Shown piece by piece: positions 33,818 to 46,734 of a stretch of DNA of 64,000 bases (its first letter is position 1; each line of letters begins with the position of its first letter). The stretch comes from Cokeromyces recurvatus. Lineage: Eukaryota; Mucoromycota; Mucoromycetes; Mucorales; Mucoraceae. Below the pieces are notes generated by a model. That model was not told where the DNA came from, did not search any database, and worked only from the letters and a program-made list of their open reading frames with translations. A program made the translations under genes and the position numbers. The stretch lies in NCBI RefSeq assembly GCF_025118155.1, contig NW_026251402.1:434001-498000 (forward strand), read 5' to 3'.

Positions 33818-34355
33818 CCTCCCCTTCTCCTATGTTACCTAAGCAATACAATAATGGCTCATATTAATCAAAGCCTCCAAGTGAAATAAGTTTACATTTT
33901 CTATCCATTCCGTAGCGTTATTTCCCTTTCTTTTAAAAAAATATTCTTCCTTTATTATCTTTATAGAGTGCTCATTCAAAAGTTTTATCAGTGAAATACA
34001 CAGAAATCAAAACCTCCCTTTGAAATGATAAAAATCACGCATTAGAGAAAAAAAAAATTCCCGCCCCCCTCTCTCTCTCTCTCAATTTCAAAATCCGCTT
34101 ATTTCATGTTGCGACCACTACTGTTGTTCTATAAAAATGAATAAAATATAAGCTTATTTATTGATTCAGGAGGTAACAAACAACAATACACACGTCATAT
34201 GCATTATTTCTTTTTTACCACCTTTCCCCTTAATATTATTGACAAAAAGGAGAAAAGAGATAAACTTTAAATTATTTGGTACAGACACACTATAAAGACG
34301 AAAGAAAGCAAATCTTGTCTATTATTTTCCCTCTTTTTTTACTACCAAAATAATA
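33554..34355. other. Intergenic region with T42
   Basis: About 800 nt between two plus-strand genes. It contains a short GT run near 33680, T42 (33776-33817), a CT run near 34072-34083 and T/C-rich sequence before the next start. No coding feature or RNA gene recognised. Confidence 0.5.
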
Positions 34356-35834
34356 ATGATATTTAATAATTCTTCTTTTATAATACAAAAGATTATAAGA
34401 AAGAAGGTTTTATCATCAAAGAATAACAATAACGGTCATCCTCCTATTCGGCCTTTGTACACGTCAGAAATGATGATGACATCTACAGATAATAATACCA
34501 GTCCGTGGAAAAGGATGTATTCATCACAAAAGACAAAGACTTATAACCTTCAGCAACTCACATGTAGTCCTACTAAAAGACCATCCACTCATACTAATTC
34601 TGGAGAGATATTAATTCATTTTATGGATCAACATCTATCATCAATAACAAATGGAGATGAAGAGCAAAGAGGGATAGCGACTTCGCCTGTAATTATCTAT
34701 AATAGTCAGAAAAAATCATTAAAGAAATCAAGTAAAAGTAGCATTTTATTACCTAAAAGACAACCACATCCTTTAATACTGGATATGTCTTATGTCTTAA
34801 CACTCGATGATGCTGAACAAGATAGAATGGTAGAACAGCATTATTTATTACGTACAGCATTCGGATCTGACTTTAATTCACCTATTCGTTCACAACTACG
34901 AAAGGGGATTGTCGTCTTGGACGTTGGCTGTGGCCCTGGTACTTGGACAATGGAAATGAGTACCGCTTTCCCTCAATCTACTTTTATTGGCATTGATCAA
35001 AAGGTATTCTATCCAAGAGACATCAAGCCACGTAATTGCCATTTTAGGACATGTGATTCTATTGTGGCACACAACAACCATGATAATCCTACTAACAATG
35101 CAGTTCCATTGTTACCCTTTCCTGATAATAGTATTGATTACATTTATCAACGTGATATGAACTGGGCATTAAAAGGACAAGTCTGGCAACTTTTATTACT
35201 TGAATATCAGCGTGTTCTAAAACCAGGAGGTTGGATTGAGTTTGTTGAGCCAGTAAATATGTATATAAATAAATGCATACAGATAAAATGTTATTCTTCT
35301 TTATAACTTTCTCTCTCTCTCTTCATTCATATAGGAACTTGAAACACAAAATAGTCTTGAAAATGAATGTTTTATGAATGATAAATGTAAAAAAAAAATT
35401 AAATATGACTACTTTGTAAACTAGCTATAAATCGTCTCATTTCACTTTGTTATAATTTAATAGTGATTCATGGACTAAGCTTACGTCAACAAGATCCTTA
35501 TGTTGTTCATCGTTTACCTACTTTACTTTCTATTCACGGATTTAAACGTGTAGAAGATATATCTCAAATGTTTCCATTAGGCTGGGGTACCTTTAATGAA
35601 ACAAATTCATCCATTATCACGACTACACCACAAGGGCATTGTTCTGAATTTGCAAGAGCTATGTCAAGTCAATATCTCTTTTTATTAAAATCTTTAAAGC
35701 CTTGGTTATCTATCGTCATGAATCTTAGTTCTGAAAAATATGATGACTATATCACTAGTTTACCAGAAGAATGGAGGCATGCACACACTTATATTAAATG
35801 GCATTCTATCATTGCTCAAAAACCATATATATAA
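34356..35834 (+). CDS. SAM-dependent methyltransferase (class I, LaeA/TAM-like)
   Basis: Plus-strand gene of three exons. After a 150-residue hydrophilic N-terminus comes MSYVLTLDDAEQDRMVEQHY then LLRTAFGSDFNSPIR, GIVVLDVGCGPGTWTMEMST (SAM motif I), FIGIDQKVF, LPFPDNSIDYIYQRDMNWAL and YQRVLKPGGWIEFVEP (post-motif III). Exon 2 (ELETQNSLENECFMNDK) and exon 3 (LIHGLSLRQQDPYV onward) complete the domain, with a helical end. The arrangement is common in fungal secondary-metabolism or trans-aconitate-type methyltransferases, but the substrate cannot be told from sequence. The N-terminal region is Ser/Lys/Asn-rich and probably disordered. No biosynthetic cluster surrounds it. Confidence 0.82.
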
Positions 35835-35952
35835 ATAATAAAAATAATAAAAATATATGTAACTATATACATATATTTATATATATATAAGAATATGTAT
35901 AAAAAGATATACATATATACATATATGTATACATATTTATTTATTTATTTGG

Positions 35953-38590
35953 TTAGGATATTGTTTTCGTAAAGACGACGATCATCATTGCCATATTAAT
36001 TGGCCAATAGACTGTACAAATATAGGTCAAAAACCATGAATGGACAATCTGATAATCTGTCAAGAGAATCTTTAACGTGTCAACTAGACTAAGTTTAGAA
36101 ATATGACAGAATAAGAATGTTAGACACACTGGTGACAATAAGATTAAAATACTAGCTTGAATCCATTTTAGAATAGGATGTTTATCATGACAAGGTTGAA
36201 TTAAACTGTAAGGTACTAAAATTAGAATAGCTGTGGCTACACCTAATGTAAAGTTTAACAGGGAGACAGTAGTGATGACAAGTGCACTTTGAGCAAGACA
36301 GAATGATTTTAAAATTGTTCCATCATGTTCAGTAGACTTTGTATTTTTTATCCATAAGAGACTGAGTGTAATCGTCATGAAAGCAATAAAGACAGAAGTC
36401 ATGTACTGAATTTGAAGAGTCTAAAATAGGATATAAAGTAGAGTATTAGTTACTTTTTTTTTTTTTTTTTTTTTTTTTTATTTTTATTTTTATTTTTATT
36501 TCGGTCTAATTTTACTTTATATTCATCAAATTGATATAAATACTTCCAACCAAATGAAGGCTGCATAATATAAAAGATAATAATACCAGTTATATGTGTA
36601 ATGATCAAGACTGTAAATCCAAAAACTGTATGGCGTTTCTTCAATGAATAAGCAGGTGGAATTAAATTGTTTTCTTTCTTCATTTCCTCTGGTCGATATA
36701 TGTTCTTTTTTGTACCTAAATAATACAAAGATAAAGACTGAAATATGAGAGCACATGCAAACAAGATAATAGGCGGCATGTATTGACTAATAGATACATA
36801 TCGATTGGGTTGTGGTAATAGATAAAAGAAAAATGACTGATGAAAATGCTCTAATAAATTGTTCAAACTACGAAATGTAGATTCAACTAGTCTAATAATA
36901 AAAAAAAAACAGATTTAATATCATAAAATGACTATAGACATCTTATTTTACCTTCCAATACGATTAAAACCAAAGATTTGATTTAGATTGTCACTGCCAA
37001 TAATACCATGTATAGTGATTGCATCAATCTTATAACTATAATATACATATATACAAATGCATCTGTATTAACTCTCCTTTCACTTTTTTTGTCTACTATC
37101 ATTTTAATAGCTTATTTACCGAAGATAAAGTCCTGCATCACTTGAAGGATGTCCAAATACTAAATATTTCATACTTTGTAATAAATGATTTAATGAATCC
37201 AAATAATTACGATAATGACTGAATCCTTCAAATAGATTTCTACTATTGTCGTGAAGAGTAACATGAATACTTGGTATTGTTCTAGTTGCAATAAGAACAA
37301 CAGTATTAATTAAATCCAAGTTGGGTAATTGTCCATTTACTCCCTCTAAGAAAGTTTACATTAGTTTTTCTTTTTCTTCTTCTTTTTTTTTTTTAGCTTT
37401 AGGGCATTTGTTTATTTACCAAAAAGGATACCAAGGCTTTGATAATCTTGTATACCTGGAAAATCCAGGTTTAAAACTCCTTGAACTGCACCAGATCTAG
37501 GCATAATAACCGAGGAAAATTCATCTACATGTGTGTATCTAATATTAATTCTATTTCTTATTCCTTCCTTCTATCCTCTCTCTCTCTCTATCTCTCTTTT
37601 TCATTACCATTTTCAGTTATTCCATGATAAGCGTCTAACCAAGCTTGTGTTCCAGATTGTCCTTCATCTGTTACTAATAAAATCACGTCCTTTGACCAAT
37701 AGACATTTCTTTTGAATAATTTGGCCAATGATAAAAGCGATGCAATACCATTTGTATTATCTATTTTAAAATACTCGTCAATATGTGTACTTGAATGAAG
37801 TGGGGTGTATATCTACATTCTCCTGTTCTTGATTTCCATGAAGCACTCAAAATCAACGCTTCTTTACCATCGCTTCGAGGTGCTTTATTGATAGCAAATG
37901 CATTGACTCCCTTTTAAATATCATTAAATACTTAATTCTTCTTGCTTGCTTTATATATACATCTTCCTTACCATCTTTGGTTCTTTTCCATCAATAACAA
38001 AATGTTGCACTGCAGATACAAATCCAGTTCGTCTAAATTCTTCATGAATAAATTTTGCTCGTCTAAACGCCCCCCCAAAATAATAATAAAATAGATGTGA
38101 ATATAATATTAACAAAGAAATGAAAACATTACGTTTCACTATCTTTTGTTTGAATTTCAAGAATTTTTTGACGATAATCTTCAGCTGTACGAAAGTCGTT
38201 ATAGCCATACTCTAAATTAACCTATTTTGAATGAATAAACTTTCATGACAATTCAATCTTTCATTAAAAAAAAAAAAAAGATAAAAACCTGTCCTGGTAG
38301 TAAAGCATTTTCTGATATATACGTTTGCTTATTATATCCTTCATACGGTAACATCAATATCCAACCAATACCTATAATAAATAATAAAAGACTACTCTCA
38401 TAAACATTATTATTGTTCAGTTGTCCTATGTTCCTTTTTTTTTTTTCTTTTTACAAGTGTGCCTGGGCTACCTTAGGATGGGAATTGATTTTTGTAGTAG
38501 ATTAAAAAGTTTCACTTGTTTTTTGAGATCCCATGTATTCTTTGAAGCTCTCTTCTTTGACCAACGTTCTCGTAATGCACTCAATAGCAT
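35953..38590 (-). CDS. GAA1: GPI transamidase subunit Gaa1
   Basis: Minus-strand gene of about nine exons. Exon 1 encodes MLLSALRERWSKKRASKNTW, a basic cytosolic N-terminus. It joins (acceptor before TAGTCTTTTA) to SSLLLFIIGIGWILMLPYEG, the first membrane segment. The lumenal domain has VNAFAINKAPRSDGKEALIL, KDVILLVTDEGQSGTQAWLD and LNLDFPGIQDYQSLGI, then several hydrophobic membrane segments (for example PPIILFACALIFQSLSLYYL) to the end near VYWPINMAMMIVVF. This is the Gaa1 layout: an M28-peptidase-like lumenal domain followed by a multi-pass C-terminus. Known role: presents substrate proteins and GPI in the ER transamidase. An intron between DEYK and TLQIQY carries T26 with TTTTA repeats (36454-36500). 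Length of about 620 residues fits. Confidence 0.9.
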
Positions 38591-38955
38591 TATTCAATGT
38601 ATTATAAAACAAGTCTTTTTTTTTTTTAAAAAAAAAATGAAATTATGTGTAAAAGACAAACTGATTTTTTTAAACGCAGATGTAAAAAAAAAGGGAAGAA
38701 TTACAGCTGCTTATATTTGTAGGTATGATGATGCTCCATCTTCAATGTTTTCAACTAATGTTTTTCTCATTGCTAATCAACGATGTATATATTTATTTAT
38801 TTATTCAAATAACAAGACAGCAATAAAAATTCAAATAATACATAAAGTTTATGTAATTTTGAAATAGTCAGAGATGTTTAAATAATCATTGTGTTAAGGA
38901 AAAAAAAAAAATCGAACTGGATGACCTCATTATTAGTAAGTAGAATTAGGGCTTC

Positions 38956-38995
<40 letters not shown>

Positions 38996-39232
38996 GGAGG
39001 TTACAACACTTTGATTTATAATTGATTATTATGCCTCTGTTACACTATTTCTCTATGTCTTTTTTTTTTCACAAATGCTTGTATAATTAGCAAAGCCCCA
39101 AAATGAAATGAATCATAAACACGCAAACAACTATATAATATATTTATAAAATAATAAATCATATTGCTAAATTTTAAAAGAGAGGAAAAAAAAAGTGAGG
39201 GAGGAAAGAAGAAGGTAAGAATGAAAGCTCTA
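38591..39232. other. Intergenic region with T36
   Basis: Between GAA1 (upstream side) and the GST gene, both on the minus strand. T36 at 38959-38994. The apparent reading frames are low-complexity. A GTTCGA word near 38910 on the minus strand was checked as a tRNA T-loop and rejected. Confidence 0.5.
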
Positions 39233-40015
39233 TTATTCAAAAGTCTTTTTGAAGCTAGGACGAGCTTGAAGACGTTCATAATAAGCCTTTAAATTTGGAC
39301 GATTAGCATAGACCTGTTCAGGTGTACGAACAATCAGATTACGGAAAAGATAAGGTGTGAAATGGATATCAGCGATAGAATAGGTGCCAAAGAGATAATC
39401 ACCATTTTTCTTCAAGATGGCCTCCGCCTTATCGAGAAACTTGGAGCCTACTTCCCAAAGATGTTTATTGAGCTCGTACATCTTTTCAGCATCACCGCCT
39501 GTATAATTGGATAAAAGTTCTTTAGTGTCCTTGATGTTCTTATTGTAAAGATCAGCATGCTCGGGGGATTGTTGAAGGTATGTCTCCCAACCTTGAATAC
39601 GACCTTCAAGGAAAGGAACAATATCCTTCTTCTTTGCTTCCATTTCTTCAGCATTTCCTGAAGTGAAAAAGAGAGGATTACCAACATCGGCTTTTTCATG
39701 CATTTCCTTCAAAAAGGCGTCTATCTCTTCCTTTTTATCAGGAAGACTCAACTTGTGGCCAGCCAATGTATCAAGATATTCTACAATGGAGATAGAATCG
39801 TCAAGATATTCCTTCTTACCATTTTCATCAATCTCTAATGCTGGAACGGTATGGTTAGGGTTGATTTTCAAGTATTCAGGGGAGAAGTTTTCAGCTTTAG
39901 AAAGGTCAACCTCAACTTGCTTTACATGACTGATATCCAATTCATTAATAGCTAAACGAGGAGCACCTGCCCAAAGAGACAATTTGAAAGTATACAAAGT
40001 AAGATTAGGTGCCAT
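39233..40015 (-). CDS. Glutathione S-transferase
   Basis: A single minus-strand exon. The protein starts MAPNLTLYTFKLSLWAGAPR (thioredoxin-fold beta1/alpha1), then PEYLKINPNHTVPALEIDEN with the cis-proline VPAL, LDDSISIVEYLDTLAG (the DS glutathione gamma-glutamyl site), and a helical C-terminal domain with FGTYSIADIHFTPYLFRN. About 260 residues. The class is not clear; it resembles fungal GSTs with a long alpha4-alpha5 insertion (KKKDIVPFLEGRIQGWETYL). In-frame methionine at 40033 would add six residues. Codon use is regular and biased, suggesting high expression. Likely role: glutathione conjugation or peroxide reduction in the cytosol. Confidence 0.88.
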   Translation of the reverse strand: MAPNLTLYTFKLSLWAGAPRLAINELDISHVKQVEVDLSKAENFSPEYLKINPNHTVPALEIDENGKKEYLDDSISIVEYLDTLAGHKLSLPDKKEEIDAFLKEMHEKADVGNPLFFTSGNAEEMEAKKKDIVPFLEGRIQGWETYLQQSPEHADLYNKNIKDTKELLSNYTGGDAEKMYELNKHLWEVGSKFLDKAEAILKKNGDYLFGTYSIADIHFTPYLFRNLIVRTPEQVYANRPNLKAYYERLQARPSFKKTFE

Positions 40016-41071
40016 TTTTGTTCTCTTTAACAAAATGAATAAAATAAATGAAGATTAAAAAAAAAAAAAAAAAAAAGGAAGAAAATCAAAAAGAGAAAAA
40101 AAAAAATTTGAAAAGCATAATTTATACATGTTTGAGATCCTACCACTAATAATAAGATAGAAATATAAAGAAAGGTTTAGACTCAGAAAAGAGAAATTAC
40201 CTAATATTACGTTGATAAACTTAATCACAAATAAACCCTAGCTATTCTGTTAAGTGGTCATGAAGAGAATATATCTAAAATAACACTCAGGATATTATAA
40301 AAACTACTACAAATTGATAGTGTCTCTTATATCTTTCTTTCTTATTATTTATTTAAGATCGCAGTAATATTTACAATTCATATAAAACGTATCACTAATA
40401 AAAGTTTGCTTATAAATACACGAAAATTTTAAACTTTAATGCTGGTCACATTTCTTACATACACATTAAGCAATTAATCTATGGAATGATATGATATCTT
40501 TATTTAAGCTTCTCTTTTGCATTGAATACCGTCTCTGCAACTAAATATTACACTTTTGTCACGTAAATTACATCCGAAGATTTAAAATTCTTATCATTAA
40601 TCACAATTTGAGCTCAACCAGACAAGCAGCTTTAACGTGCAATTAAAATAAATACTTTATCTGTTTATCGTATACTATCTCATTTAATAAGAGATAGTTG
40701 AAAAAAATAAAATGAACGCCACATTATATTTTTCTTTAGACAGAAGTAGGAACAGTATTGCATTATTATAATCTCTCACTCTCTTTTTAAGATGTATATA
40801 CGCGACGAAAAAGATGATTACAAGGGAGAAAAAGAGAAAAATTTAAAACTAAAGAATTTATATTTATTTATGACAAATGATAATTTTATTATTATTATTA
40901 TTTTTTTTAAAGACTATATACAGTGTTGAACTTTATATATTATACATGAAATTGAAAAAAAAATTAAAAAATAAAAAGAGATGAGATAGTTGGAGAAAGT
41001 GGAAGAAGAAGGGAGGGATATCTAAATTAAAGGTTGAACTTTTTTTTTTCCATATATAAAGAGGTTTAAAC
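40016..41071. other. AT-rich intergenic region, no gene seen
   Basis: About 1 kb between two minus-strand genes. No protein-like frame or RNA gene was found. It should contain the GST promoter and the MET6 3' region. Confidence 0.5.
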
Positions 41072-43460
41072 TTAAGCAAATTGGGTTCTAAGCTGGCGAG
41101 CAACTTCAACCATATTCTTAAGAGCAGCTTCAGTTTCAGTCCATCCTCTTGTCTTGAGACCACAATCAGGGTTGATCCATAATAATTCAGGCTTAAGGTA
41201 TTTGAGTAAATCATCAGCCTTTTGCTTCATTTGTTCAACTGAAGGTACACGAGGAGAGTGAATATCATAGACACCGGGACCAATCTCATTACTAAATTAA
41301 ATATATCATATTAATCATTTTATCCCTCTCATATATACATACATATATATATATTATATATACTTACGGATATTTCTTTGATTCAAAGATCTTGAGAAGT
41401 TTTTCATCAGACCTGGAGTTTTCAATTGTCAAGACATCAGCATCCAATGCAGCAATGGCATCAAAGATATCATTAAAGTCAGAGTAACACATATGGGTAT
41501 GGATTTGAGTTTCATTGCGAACACCAGAGGTAGAGAGACGGAAACAGGCAACAGACCATTCAAGGTAAGCATCCCAGTCAGCACGACGAATAGGAAGACC
41601 CTCACGAATAGCAGGTTCATCTACTTGAATACAAGGAATACCAGCAGATTCAAGATCGACGACTTCATCCCGAAGAGCCAGACCAATTTGAGTACAGATT
41701 TGATTAAGAGGAAGATCATCACGTACAAAGGACCATTTCATCATCGTCACAGGACCTGTCAACATACCCTTCAAGGGCTTCTTGGTAAGGGATTGAGCGT
41801 AGACAATTTCATCAATCGTCATGGGACCACGACGAGAGACATCACCAAAGATAACAGGAGGCTTGACACAACGAGAGCCATAAGATACAACCCAACCATT
41901 CTCAGTGAAATCAAAGCCATGAAGGAGATGACCAAAGTGTTCTACCATATCATTACGTTCAGGTTCACCATGCACAAAGACATCTAAACCGACCTTCTCT
42001 TGGAATTCGATCATCTTCTTCATTTCATTCTTAATAAAGCCATCATATTCTTCAGCAGAGAGTTCACCCTTGTTGAACCTTTGACGAGCCACACGGATTT
42101 CCTTAGTTTGAGGGAAGGAACCAATGGTGGTTGTAGGGAAAAGAGGCAAGTTGAGCTTCTTCACTTGTGCTTGACGACGAACATTGAATTCAGCAGGACG
42201 TTTCCAATCCTCAGGGGAAATCTTGGCAACTCGATCACGAACAGTAGGATTGGTGGTCTGAGAGGAGGTACGACGTGATTGGAGAGCAGCAGCATTTGCA
42301 TCAAGGGTCTCCTTAACAGAATCAAGCCCAGAGTTGACAGCAGATGCAATAGTAACAATTTCTTTTACCTTTTCAACAGAGAATGCCAACCAACTGTAGA
42401 GTTCAGGGTTCTTTTCAGCAATCTTCTTTTCAAAGGAAGTAGAGAAAGGAGTATGAGCAAGTGAACAAGAGGGACCAACGAAAACACGATCTTTACCAAG
42501 GACAGCAACGGCCTTTTGAGTTAATTCAATTGACTTGGCAAGGTCATTAATCCAAATATTACGACCATCGACGAGACCAAGGGACAAAGTCTGCTTATTG
42601 TTCAAGAGAGGTAAAACGGTATCAAGTTCTTCAGGAGCACGAACAAGGTCAAGATGAATGGCATCAACATGAGGAAGAAGTCGAGAGATGTTATTCTCTA
42701 CACGACCAAAGTAAGCAGCAACCAAGATCTTGATCGATGTAGAGGCCTTAAAGGTCTTGTAAGCTTCTTCAAAGGCAGCTTTGGCATTCTCGGGTAAATC
42801 GAAAATAAGAGCAGGTTCATCAATTTGAACCCATTCAGCACCAGCGGCTTCAAGCTGCTTCAAGAGGTCAACGTAATAAGGAAGAAGTTTAGGAAGAAGA
42901 GTGAGGGTATCAAATTGATCAAATCCTTTAGCAGTCTTACCAAGATGAAGGAAAGTAACAGGACCAATAATAACAGGACGTGTTTCAATACCGAGAGCCT
43001 TAGCTGTATTGTATTGTTCAACTGCAACAGGAGCTTGGAGAGTAAATTGTTGATTGGGTTCAAATTCGGGAACAATAAAGTGATAGTTAGTATCAAACCA
43101 TTTCTTCATTTCTTGAGCAGGAACATCCACTTTTTCAGTAGTAGCAGTGGCAGGCTTTTGAAGACCACGACCCATGGCGAAAAATTGCTGAAGAGGGTCC
43201 TTAATATGTTGATAACGAGTTGGAATAACGCCAAACTGATGAGCAGTATCTAAAACACGATCATACAATGTATATTCACCAGAGGGGATATGTTGAATAC
43301 CTTGTTCCTTTTGTAATTTCCATTGACTTTCTTGAATTTTTTGATAGGCAGTCTTAAGTTCGTCAGCTGAAATCTTACCAGACCAATAAGCTTCTACAGA
43401 CTTTTTGAGTTCACGCTTTGCACCGACATAAGGAAAGCCAAGATTAGTAGGAACAACCAT
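41072..43460 (-). CDS. MET6: Cobalamin-independent methionine synthase
   Basis: Two-exon minus-strand gene; the intron lies near 41294-41367 and joins KKYP to [17 protein letters not shown]. The protein is about 770 residues, as expected. N-terminal half: [20 protein letters not shown] then [13 protein letters not shown] and WVQIDEPAL. Catalytic half: [43 protein letters not shown], and [13 protein letters not shown]. Zinc ligands are visible: His and Cys in HTHMCYSD, Glu in TIENSRS, and Cys in [11 protein letters not shown]. Known reaction: transfer of methyl from 5-methyltetrahydrofolate polyglutamate to homocysteine, which depends on the polyglutamates made by MET7. Strong codon bias indicates high expression. 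The long reading frames on the opposite strand are shadows. Confidence 0.97.
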
Positions 43461-45495
43461 TCTTATTTATTTGTTTAGAATCTTGTAAAATTGAAAATAA
43501 AAGAAAAAGATATAAATAATAAAAAAAAACTAATAATAAATAAGCTTGTATTTATACTTTTTTTTTTAAAGTTTAGTTTTTTGTCAAGGATCTGTTATAA
43601 GGAAGTATTAGCAGATTAGATGATATTTTTTTTTTTTAAGATGCCCAATAGATTTTTTTTATTTTTATAATATACAAATTTATCTCCGAATTGACATTAG
43701 AAGATCCTGCAATAGTGTGTTTAATAAATCATATGCTATCAGTTAGATGAATAATGACCAACGCATTTTATACATGATATATTATCATATAATATCTTTT
43801 AATTATGTTTGATTTTAGTTCACTTATTATCATAGGCATGTTATTTTAGATAAAAATTGAAAAATCTCTAAAAATATATTAGTTTATGCAAATTAACCAA
43901 TCAAAATTTAGCATCGACATCTTGCATAATTCAGGAAATCTAAGTAAATGTGCGTACATATTACTATTGTACTTGTTGATTGGGAAAAGGAAAGATGTAG
44001 ATTTGAATACAAAAAAACTACATATTCATCTATAATTTTTAATTTTACACTAAAGACTTTTATAGTTACATATGTTATGTAGGTTCATACTAAATATATA
44101 ATAGTATTTAGAAGGGTTTTATCTGAGAAGGTGTAGTTTAGTAAAATTCAAAATTTAAATGACTTTTTTTTTTTTATTTTTTCTTTTTTTTTTTTTTTGG
44201 GTCATATAAAAATTTAATCAGATAATAAAGAGTGATTTTTTTCCGCTTAAAAATTGTTTTCTTCCTGGAAAATATTCTGTTACAAAAAATAATATAGATC
44301 AGATCCGTAGTTAAAAATTAAGAATCTTTTTATTTATTAAATGCGTTACTACATTGGCATACATATTTCTTGTTTGTTTTACTTTTTATAAAGATTTAAG
44401 ATTCCCACTTGATTTATACAAAGCAAAATATAATAATGTCTGTATGTGCATTGATGTATAAACTTGAGAGACTAAGAATAATACAATTATATTTGTTTAA
44501 ATTGACTTTTTATTTAATAGTGTCATACTATAAATTCTTCTAAATAAAGAAGTGTATACAATCATTTATTAGGTGAGTATATATATTCTTCCAATCGAGT
44601 AAACCTTTCTTAATGCTTTTATATAACGAAATATAACTTTTCCTGACTAAAAAAAAAAAAAAAAAATACTTCATAATAATTAAAGCGGGATGGTCATTTT
44701 TGAATCATGTTTTATACTATATTGTACTACAATAGGGCATATATGTTAGTATAGTAAGATAATATAGTATTGAAGAATAATCATATAAAGCAATTGCTAT
44801 TATACATTTCTTTAACTATTATAAAGTATTAGAAATAACATCTTTAAGCTTTTCCCTTTTTTTTATCTTTAACTGCTTTTAATGCAAAAAGGTGAATATG
44901 TATATACCCAAAAAAGTTACATCTATATATTGTTAATTTAAGAAATAAGTTTATTGTGTTTTTCCAAACTATTTACGCAACAATTTTTCTTCAAAAAAAA
45001 AGAATCTAAATATGTATTTAAATAAATAGTCCTTTTGAGCACGATTGTTTTATACATTGAATTTGCCCAAATCAGTTCAATATATATCAAGTATAAAAAA
45101 AAACTCTTTTGGGTACAAGGGAAAAATGTGAAAGAAAAAAAAAGAGAAGGTGAAGGGGATATATATATTTTATAAGTTATTGCTCTTGTATCCGATGAAG
45201 GAAAGGAGACTTGACAAATAATGTTGACTGTAATGGTTTAGTTTCGATAGGAATATTATATTATATTAAATCTACAAGTGATAATGATGTTTGTTGTAAA
45301 AGTATACAATGTATTTTCTAATATGCTAGTCTAGAAAGTGATTGCAGATGACTTTAAGGTGGCATATTTTTAGGATAGAAGAAATGGGGTCAGCAATAGT
45401 TGTAGGAATGTATAAATAAGAATGTAAACTAAGGCATTGTATGATATAAGTCTTAGTAAGTTTGTGTTTTTGACAAAAACAAAGTTCAGATTTTT
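43461..45495. other. Gene-free AT-rich stretch
   Basis: About 2 kb with no recognisable gene on either strand; it includes T11-T14 tracts near 44163-44198 and several short A tracts. It forms the left part of the repeat-eroded island that runs to 56.5 kb. Confidence 0.5.
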
Positions 45496-45499
45496 ACTT

Positions 45500-46380
45500 T
45501 GCCAATCAATCTCTTAGAGTGTCCTTTGACCATGAACTATTGCTCGAACTTACATGGCTTCTTCTTTCCGTCAATAGTGGCCCTCGATGCCAGCCAAAGT
45601 CCTATCAGTATTCACTCTAGCTGATGATGATTTGCTTGCTTTTTCGACTTCAAGATATATTTTACAAAAAAAAAAAAAAAAAAAAAATCAATATAGTCAT
45701 GAATAAATTTAGGTTATAATCATACTGCATCGGCTACACTTGATTTTTGAGTCATTAAAGGCGGTATCAATAAATCTCTATACTCGTCTCATCATATTCC
45801 CTTTTAATTGGTCAGTAAGAAGTAAATGAGTTTATTTAAACAATCCAAAATATTCCAAAAGGGTATTTCTTACCCGCTCGTTGACAGGGGATTCTTGTTG
45901 TTGGATCTATTTTTTTTTAAATAAAATAGCATCTGTTGATGTCTTGAGGAAATCCATGTAGATTTGCAATCACATAGGCAGATCGTTAAGCTTCTTTTTA
46001 TTGTAACTTTTGATTTCCAAACGCTCTTCGTCGATAAAGTACTTTTCCCGAATCTTATCACTTGTATCCAAAATTAAGGAATACACGAAGCCCAAACAAA
46101 CTTATTACCACGTTACTAACTTTAATCATCTTTAATGGTACATACTGTTCATATTTATAGTCAATTACATACTCTTCCGTTTCTTCTTCTACAATTGTTC
46201 CTGTAGATAACTTCCAACATGTATCCAGATTTAAATTTTCAAATATTTCTATAATTTTGGTTCTATCGCTTGGCAATAAATTCATCATGATTGGTAGTAT
46301 TGGTGGATTCTGTGATTGATTCAACATTTTCTGTTGTAATTGTTGGTGTACATTGACTTTCGCTAACATGACTACTAAAA
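45500..46380 (-). pseudogene. Decayed copy of a lineage-specific (Mucorales-type) repeat protein
   Basis: Minus-strand sequence that reads as pieces of one protein interrupted by stops and frameshifts. From upstream to downstream: CWKLSTGTIVEEE (about 46190), LILDTSDKIREKYFIDEERL then KKKLNDLP (about 46070-45980), LQIYMDFLKTSTDAILFKKK (about 45970-45905), RRVYRFIDTAFNDSK with an internal stop (about 45780), and KASKSSSARVNTDRTLAGIE (about 45600). I associate this motif order with an expanded family of unknown function in Mucorales genomes; that identification is from memory, not a search. Several stop codons mean this copy is dead. It lies directly downstream of a decayed Tc1-like transposase on the same strand. 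Confidence 0.55.
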
Positions 46381-46647
46381 TTCATGGTTGGGTTAGAAGT
46401 AGGTTGAACAATACCTAATCTTTTATCATGAATTAATATGGCAATTTTTCCCCAGTTTGGGAACAATTTTTTTTTAAAAGCAAGTTGCAGCAGACAAGGA
46501 CAACACCTCAGCTATAAGAATAAAAATTTTTATCATTTTTTACACTGTTATCAGTTGATTATTTTTTTTCTTGTCAGCTTATTGTTAGCTGTGTAAAATG
46601 TCCAGGTGGTACTTCTGTTTGAATAGTACCGTAATCACACTATTTTT

Positions 46648-46653
<6 letters not shown>

Positions 46654-46714
<61 letters not shown>
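46654..46714 (+). repeat. T61 homopolymer
   Basis: Sixty-one consecutive T on the plus strand, among the longest homopolymers in the window. On the strand of the decayed transposase it is poly-A and lies 3' of the surviving coding fragments. True length in the genome may differ because such tracts are hard to sequence. Confidence 0.8.
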
Positions 46715-46717
<3 letters not shown>

Positions 46718-46734
46718 GGAAGTTTTTTTTCTTC

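Noticed and set aside
34072..34083. CT repeats as regulatory GAGA-like sites
   Set aside because: Short CT runs occur throughout introns and gaps here (14216, 28172, 56817); there is no reason to treat any one as a functional site.
38905..38960. Possible tRNA on the minus strand (GTTCGA followed by a T run)
   Set aside because: No acceptor stem pairing, no D-arm or anticodon arm, and the presumed T-arm does not pair; the T run is just one of many in the window.
41429..43253. Long plus- and minus-strand reading frames inside MET6
   Set aside because: They are shadow frames produced by the biased codon use of MET6; none has a recognisable motif or its own splice and start signals.
34356..43460. 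A metabolite gene cluster around the methyltransferase, GST and nearby P450
   Set aside because: There is no core synthase, the P450 is the sterol enzyme CYP61, and MET6, GAA1 and Dus1 are housekeeping genes; proximity alone is not evidence.
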